Positions 23,381 to 27,904 of a DNA stretch of 27,904 nucleotides are shown one piece after another. The notes under the pieces are model-generated. The model was not told the DNA's origin, searched no databases, and saw only the letters and a program-made list of their open reading frames with translations. A program made the position numbers and the translations under genes. Every line of letters starts with the position of its first letter. The first letter of the stretch is position 1. This stretch comes from JANQPA01 sp964628385. GTDB lineage: Bacteria; Bacteroidota; Bacteroidia; Chitinophagales; Saprospiraceae. The stretch spans positions 1 through 27,904 of the forward strand of contig CAZVOD010000060.1 in NCBI GenBank assembly GCA_964628385.1, given 5' to 3'.

Positions 23381-23731
23381 ATGAGAATTTCAATAATTGC
23401 TTACGTCTGTACGCTGTTTGGGGTATTGATATCGGTAAATGCTTTCGGTCAAAAAAATAAGACCGCCGAATTTGAAGTCAAAGGAGTATGTGATATGTGC
23501 CGGGTGCGCATCGAAAATGCTGCTTTGCTCAAAGGAGTGAAGTACGTGAAATGGGATAAAGAAAGCAAAAAGATTAAGGTATACTTCAATAGCAAAAAGA
23601 CCAGCGAGAAAGCCATTCACGAAGCTATCGCCCAAAAAGGACACGATACCTCTAAGGTGAAAGCTAAAGATGAGGCTTATGCTAAGCTTCCGGACTGCTG
23701 CAAGTACCGTGATGGCGTTAAAGATCATTAA
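23381..23731 (+). CDS. Periplasmic heavy-metal-associated (HMA) domain protein
   Basis: 116-aa secreted metallochaperone-like protein. A signal peptide (about 1-23, ending AFGQ) precedes one HMA domain at about 28-92, whose metal site is Cys37-Asp-Met-Cys40 in place of the usual MxCxxC. The betaalphabetabetaalphabeta pattern of short strands and the E-N-A-A-L, S-E-K-A-I-H-E-A-I-A-Q-K-G-H-D helices fit. A C-terminal tail adds Leu-Pro-Asp-Cys106-Cys107-K-Y-R-D-G, which is often seen in Bacteroidota versions of this protein. It probably binds Cu(I) or a similar soft metal in the periplasm and passes it between the outer-membrane receptor and another partner. It sits between the HYC_CC_PP and receptor genes. 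Confidence 0.9.
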   Translation: MRISIIAYVCTLFGVLISVNAFGQKNKTAEFEVKGVCDMCRVRIENAALLKGVKYVKWDKESKKIKVYFNSKKTSEKAIHEAIAQKGHDTSKVKAKDEAYAKLPDCCKYRDGVKDH

Positions 23732-23752
23732 TCTTATTCAAATTAGCAGACT

Positions 23753-23789
23753 CGAGCTGTAGTTGATATTAACTGCAGCTCGATTTTTT
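23753..23789 (+). terminator. Strong intrinsic terminator or attenuator between HMA gene and TonB receptor
   Basis: CGAGCTGTAGTT (23753-23764) pairs with AACTGCAGCTCG (23771-23782; one U-G wobble) around GATATT, followed by A and six T (23784-23789). It ends only 14 bases before the receptor ATG, so the receptor is either separately transcribed or controlled by read-through. Confidence 0.85.
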
Positions 23790-23803
23790 AAAGGCATAAA
23801 GTA

Positions 23804-26047
23804 ATGAACAGAATAAAATATGTAATCTACTTACTACTGATACCCTGCTTTTCCATGATGGCACAAACTTCAACTTCGGAAGTAGTAAAGGGAAGGGTAG
23901 TAGAGCAATTAAAAGATAAAGAAAAATCAGTGTTGGTGGGGGCCAACGTATTTTGGCTCAATTCTCAGAATGGAACCTATACAGATGAAAATGGCCTGTT
24001 CAGTCTTCCCGTCTCTCCAGCTACAAATCAATTGATCATCAGCTATGTTGGGTACCAGCCGGATACTATTCAATGGGATGGAAGCACTGCATTAGATATA
24101 ACCCTCAACAGAAACATCAGTGCGGTGACCGTAGAGGTGGTAAAGCGAAAGCGTTCCACAGAAATCTCTCTATTTGAACCTTTAAAGATTGAGCGAATAG
24201 GAGAGAAAGAGCTACAAAAAGCTGCATGTTGTGACCTGAGTGAGAGCTTTGAAACTAACCCAAGCATTGATGTCGCATTTACAGATGCAGTAACTGGCGT
24301 ACGACAAATTCAATTACTTGGATTAAAAAGCCCCTACACACAGGTTACGCGAGAATTCATGCCACATGCGAGAGGCTTGGCGGCTATTTATGGCCTAGTC
24401 TATACACCGGGAACGTGGGTAGAGAGCATGCAGCTCAATAAAGGTACCGGAACAGTGATTAATGGTTTTGAAAGTATTGCAGGACAAATTAATATAGAAC
24501 TGCGCAAGCCAAAGGATACAGATAAGCTTTATTTTAATGCCTATCAAAATCAGGGTGGTCGCACAGAAGTCAATCTCAACTTATCTCACCAACTCAATAA
24601 GAACTGGGCTACCGGATTACTTTTGCATGGAAAAAACAACAGCAGCCGTCAGGACAGAAATGATGATGGTTTTCTGGATATGCCCCTGAGTAAAGAATTG
24701 ATTGCCTTACATCGGTGGCAGTACGCTGGCGACAATGGCATTCGCTTCCAGGCAGCTGTAAAGGGTACGTTTATCAATAATCAGGGGGGTCAAGAGACTT
24801 TTGATCCCGAAAAGGATCAGGGAACCACCAATGCCTGGGGGCTTGGCTATAATGTTAATAGAGTTGAGGGTTGGTCCAAACTCGGACTTATCTTTGATGA
24901 TATGCCGTGGAAAAGCATAGGTTTTCAGGCATCCGCTGTTAACCACATTCAAAATGGCTATTATGGCCTGAGAGATTATGATGCTAAGCAAAGAAGCTTT
25001 TATGCTAATTTCATCTACCAGAGTATTTTGAGTAATACAAACCACAAATTTAAAACCGGAGCTAGTATTCAATACGATGATTACACAGAGTTTTTTGATG
25101 GTCAGGATTTTAGTCGCAGGGAAGTGGTGCCCGGTATCTATTTTGAATACACTTATAATCATTTGGAGAAATTGGGTTTGGTTCTTGGCACTCGAGTAGA
25201 TCATCATAACGTTTTTGGTACGTTTATTACACCGAGGCTGCACTTCCGATATGCTCCTGTAACCGAAACGGTTCTGCGAGCTTCTGCCGGTCGTGGGCAA
25301 AAAACTGCCAATATATTCTCAGAAAATATTGGCCTATTAGCTTCCAACCGTGATATTGTTATTTTGGGCGAAGATAATAGCAAGCCCTACGGGCTTGATG
25401 CTGAAATAGCCTGGAATTTTGGACTTAATTTTACACAGCAATTTAATTTTTATGGCCGGGAAGCTACTTTGAGCCTTGACTTTTATCGTACAGATTTCGA
25501 AAACCAAATTGTAATTGATCTGGATCAAAATCCGCAGCAGGCCTTATTCTACAACCTGAACGGCCGATCGTATTCTAATAGTTTTCAGATACAGCTGGAT
25601 TACGAGTTGCTCACTCGCTTTGATGTAAGATTGGCCTATCGTTGGTTTGATGTAAAGACCACATACAGCGGGGAGTTGTTGGAAACGCCACTCGTTTCTG
25701 CCCATCGTTCTTTTATTAACATGGCCTACGAATCTTTGAATGACTGGAAGTTTGACGTGACACTCAACTGGCAGGGCCAGAAAAGGCTACCGTTTACCGG
25801 CTCAAATCCTGAACCATTTCGCCTGCCTGAACGCTCACCCGATTTCCTGACTGTTAATACCCAGCTTACTAAAGCATGGCAAAATGGATTTGAAGTTTAT
25901 ATCGGAGCTGAAAATCTACTGGATTTTCGCCAGAGTAATCCCATTCTCTCGAGCAGTGACCCTTTTAGTCCTTACTTTGACAGTTCACTGGCCTGGGGCC
26001 CCATATTTGGCCGTAATATTTACATAGGGATGAGATACAGAATTTAA
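23804..26047 (+). CDS. TonB-dependent outer-membrane receptor with CarboxypepD_reg-like domain (putative copper/metal receptor)
   Basis: 747-aa outer-membrane importer powered by TonB-ExbBD. The signal peptide ends MMAQ (about residue 21). A CarboxypepD_reg-like beta-sandwich lies at about 25-105. The plug begins near 130 with the unusual A-C-C-D-L-S-E-S-F-E-T-N (Cys142-Cys143) and runs to about 235 (S-I-A-G-Q-I-N-I-E-L). The 22-strand barrel continues to the C-terminal I-Y-I-G-M-R-Y-R-I. There is no SusD partner, so it is not a polysaccharide SusC. The Cys pair and the Cys-rich neighbours support metal or metal-chelate uptake; copper is the best guess, but zinc or another ligand is possible. 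Complete, in its own frame after a strong terminator. Confidence 0.88.
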   Translation: MNRIKYVIYLLLIPCFSMMAQTSTSEVVKGRVVEQLKDKEKSVLVGANVFWLNSQNGTYTDENGLFSLPVSPATNQLIISYVGYQPDTIQWDGSTALDITLNRNISAVTVEVVKRKRSTEISLFEPLKIERIGEKELQKAACCDLSESFETNPSIDVAFTDAVTGVRQIQLLGLKSPYTQVTREFMPHARGLAAIYGLVYTPGTWVESMQLNKGTGTVINGFESIAGQINIELRKPKDTDKLYFNAYQNQGGRTEVNLNLSHQLNKNWATGLLLHGKNNSSRQDRNDDGFLDMPLSKELIALHRWQYAGDNGIRFQAAVKGTFINNQGGQETFDPEKDQGTTNAWGLGYNVNRVEGWSKLGLIFDDMPWKSIGFQASAVNHIQNGYYGLRDYDAKQRSFYANFIYQSILSNTNHKFKTGASIQYDDYTEFFDGQDFSRREVVPGIYFEYTYNHLEKLGLVLGTRVDHHNVFGTFITPRLHFRYAPVTETVLRASAGRGQKTANIFSENIGLLASNRDIVILGEDNSKPYGLDAEIAWNFGLNFTQQFNFYGREATLSLDFYRTDFENQIVIDLDQNPQQALFYNLNGRSYSNSFQIQLDYELLTRFDVRLAYRWFDVKTTYSGELLETPLVSAHRSFINMAYESLNDWKFDVTLNWQGQKRLPFTGSNPEPFRLPERSPDFLTVNTQLTKAWQNGFEVYIGAENLLDFRQSNPILSSSDPFSPYFDSSLAWGPIFGRNIYIGMRYRI

Positions 26048-26247
26048 AATAGACTTTTTCTCCAAAAAAAGTTTCCATAGAGTGAAGAAAACATGGATTA
26101 GCTTTTCAAAAAGCCAATAAAATTAGCTATAAAACTTCATGTGGCTAATAAAAAATGCTTAAATTTAAATTTTGGCTTCGCAAAGAGCCTGGCAATAATT
26201 ATGTAGTGGTCAAGTAAACCTAATGAGTGCTAAACTACCGATAATTT

Positions 26248-27879
26248 ATGAAAACCTTGCGATCTAAAATTGTAATTGTAGGTGGCGGCCTGGCGGGAGT
26301 AGTCGCAGCTCTAGAACTCCTGGACAAAGGACACAAGGTCCTGATCATCGATAGAGATACTCGGGAAAATCTTGGTGGCCTGGCCAGGTGGGCATTCGGA
26401 GGAATGTTTTTCGTTGATTCCCCCCTGCAAAAAAGAGCGGGTATAAAAGACTCTGTGGATCAGGCGTTAAATGATTGGTTTTCCTTTGCAGAATTTGATG
26501 AAGAAGAAGAGTGGGGAAAAAAGTGGGCAGAACAATTTATCCACTTATGCACACCACACGGGTATGACTGGTTGAGAAAAAAGAATATTTCCTTTTTTCC
26601 AGTTATCAACTGGGTGGAAAGAGGGCTGCTCCAACAAGGCAACTCCGTACCAAGATTCCATATGGTTTGGGGTACAGGTTGGCACCTTACCCATACTCTT
26701 GTCCAACATCTGCTAAACCATAAGCACCGTGATCAGCTCGAATTGCTATTTGAACACAGAGTCACGGCATTGATCGAAACTACCGGCAAAATTACTGGAG
26801 TGGCCGGGCATGCAGAAGGAAGTAATGCACTTTTTGAGGCTTACGGTGAGCAGGTGATTATTGCTACCGGGGGCATCAATGGCTGTATTGAAAAAGTGAA
26901 ACAAAACTGGTACAAATCATGGGGAGAACCTCCGGAAAAAATCCTGAATGGTGCCCATGAATATGCAGTAGGTGATTTGCATGAAGCTGCTAAAAAACAA
27001 AATGCTAATATTGTTAACCTGGAAAAACAGTGGAACTACGCTGCTGGTATCCATCATCACCGGCCCAGAAAGCCAGCTCATGGTCTGAGTTTGGTACCTT
27101 GCAAATCCGCCCTTTGGCTGGATTTTGAAGGTCGACGGATAGGGCCAACTCCACTTGTGACAGCATATGATACGCGCTTTTTGGTAGAGCAAATTTGCAA
27201 GCAGCCAGTCAAATACTCCTGGCAACTCCTGAATATGAAAATCGCCAGAAAAGAATTCGCTATCTCTGGGTCAGAATTTAATCCGCTTATACGTGACAGG
27301 AAATTCTTACCTTTTATTTGGCAAACGGCTGTTAGTGGAAGAAAAAAGCTAGTTCAAGAAATTATTGAATACTCGCAGGATGTCGTAACAGCAAACTCTC
27401 TGGAAGAGTTAGCTGAAAAGATGAATGCTATTAGTAATGAAAAAGCAGTCAATAAGAGTAATTTGGAATCAGCTGTTAATCATTACGATAATCAAATAAA
27501 ACGCGGGAAACCATTTCAGGATCGCCAGTTGCAACTCATTGAAAAAGCTATTGAGTATCGCGGTGACCGGGTAAGAACCTGTAAATTCCAAAGGATAGCA
27601 GATAACGAAGCTATGCCGTTTATCGCCCTAAAAACTTATATCGTCTCCAGGAAAAGTCTGGGAGGTATCCAAACTGATCTGGAGTGCAGAGTGCTAAGCC
27701 AACCAGATCAACAGGGACATCAGCATGCTATTCCGGGGCTTTATGCCATTGGAGAAGCCGCTGGATTTGGTGGTGGAGGTATACATGGCTATAGGTCATT
27801 GGAAGGCACTTTTCTGGGAGGCTGTGTGATTACAGGTAGAGTAGCTGCTGCTGCCATCAATGAAGAAAAATTAAGTTGA
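26248..27879 (+). CDS. FAD-binding dehydrogenase (COG3573-type flavoprotein)
   Basis: 543-aa flavoprotein oxidoreductase. The N-terminal Rossmann segment I-V-I-V-G-G-G-L-A-G-V-V-A (Gly12-Gly14, Gly17) is followed by the acidic strand end Asp35, then G-G-L-A-R-W-A-F-G-G-M-F. Near the C-terminus G-L-Y-A-I-G-E-A-A-G-F-G-G-G-G-I-H-G-Y-R-S-L-E-G-T-F-L-G-G is the conserved FAD-binding end. The layout matches the FAD-binding dehydrogenases of the fumarate-reductase/3-ketosteroid-dehydrogenase superfamily, in particular the COG3573 branch, as I recall it. The substrate is unknown. It is complete, with its stop (27877-27879) just inside the window. The 200-bp spacer upstream carries no recognised promoter. 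Confidence 0.85.
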   Translation: MKTLRSKIVIVGGGLAGVVAALELLDKGHKVLIIDRDTRENLGGLARWAFGGMFFVDSPLQKRAGIKDSVDQALNDWFSFAEFDEEEEWGKKWAEQFIHLCTPHGYDWLRKKNISFFPVINWVERGLLQQGNSVPRFHMVWGTGWHLTHTLVQHLLNHKHRDQLELLFEHRVTALIETTGKITGVAGHAEGSNALFEAYGEQVIIATGGINGCIEKVKQNWYKSWGEPPEKILNGAHEYAVGDLHEAAKKQNANIVNLEKQWNYAAGIHHHRPRKPAHGLSLVPCKSALWLDFEGRRIGPTPLVTAYDTRFLVEQICKQPVKYSWQLLNMKIARKEFAISGSEFNPLIRDRKFLPFIWQTAVSGRKKLVQEIIEYSQDVVTANSLEELAEKMNAISNEKAVNKSNLESAVNHYDNQIKRGKPFQDRQLQLIEKAIEYRGDRVRTCKFQRIADNEAMPFIALKTYIVSRKSLGGIQTDLECRVLSQPDQQGHQHAIPGLYAIGEAAGFGGGGIHGYRSLEGTFLGGCVITGRVAAAAINEEKLS

Positions 27880-27904
27880 AACAGATACTAATTGTTTTAT
27901 GGAA

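Noticed and set aside
24707..25300. 197-codon antisense open frame inside the TonB receptor
   Set aside because: It is a shadow of the barrel coding sequence, with no domain pattern of its own.
26052..26074. Possible terminator after the TonB receptor
   Set aside because: The stem is only seven A/T-rich pairs with no T-run afterwards; too weak to call.
1..27904. CRISPR array, tRNA or rRNA genes
   Set aside because: No regularly spaced direct repeats, no cloverleaf with a T-loop consensus, and no rRNA-like segments were seen on either strand.

Overview
The window reads as chromosomal DNA of a Bacteroidota bacterium, probably order Cytophagales. The evidence is the gene families present (CarboxypepD_reg-like TonB receptor, HYC_CC_PP protein, many SPII lipoproteins, an FKBP lipoprotein), AT-rich spacers with almost no Shine-Dalgarno sequences, and several promoters that fit the Bacteroidota form TTTG/TTG-N(19-21)-TAnnTTTG. 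The genus assignment is inference. I found no rRNA, tRNA, CRISPR array, prophage or complete insertion sequence. Most of the window is core or housekeeping DNA; the accessory-looking parts are the TRAP/element region (about 18.0-22.6 kb) and the metal cassette (about 22.8-26.0 kb).

Layout. 0.1-2.6 kb: a membrane-anchored DRGH (NucA-type) nuclease 14 bp upstream of a DUF853/YjgR-type HerA-like ATPase. 2.7-4.7 kb, minus strand: a small heat-shock protein and the periplasmic protease HtrA/DegP. 5.1-6.0 kb: a DUF2214 membrane protein and a cupin lacking the usual metal ligands. 6.0-9.8 kb: divergent aroC (chorismate synthase) and mutS2. 9.9-14.1 kb: a serine-hydrolase lipoprotein, ndk (minus), nrnA-type DHH phosphoesterase, and a two-domain FKBP lipoprotein. 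14.35-15.45 kb: prfB, split by the classical programmed +1 frameshift (AGGAGG-TAT-CTT-TGA-C); a single-frame reading gives only a 327-aa fragment and the full product is 363 aa. 15.5-17.9 kb: divergent TPR lipoprotein and class I photolyase with an intact Trp triad.

18.0-22.6 kb: a TRAP transporter whose two permease genes (dctQ, dctM) are on the plus strand, while its TakP/lactate-type binding protein gene (dctP) lies about 1.6 kb away on the minus strand, followed by a TapB/DUF3108-like secreted protein. Between the halves are a candidate 165-bp miniature element with imperfect terminal inverted repeats and a TAA flanking duplication, and an unrecognised 107-aa gene. One end of that element recurs (16 of 17 bases) just upstream of htrA.

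22.8-26.0 kb: a coherent metal (probably copper) cassette of a Cys/His-rich HYC_CC_PP protein, a periplasmic HMA-domain protein and a TonB-dependent receptor with a Cys-Cys pair at the start of its plug. A strong terminator-like hairpin separates the receptor from the two small genes. The promoter of the first gene lies so close to the ATG that the mRNA may be leaderless. The window closes with a complete COG3573-type FAD-binding dehydrogenase.

I did not find a clearly new multi-gene system. The best leads are the metal cassette, the split TRAP locus with its candidate miniature element, the nuclease-ATPase pair, and an orphan 14-bp perfect inverted repeat near 4.9 kb.
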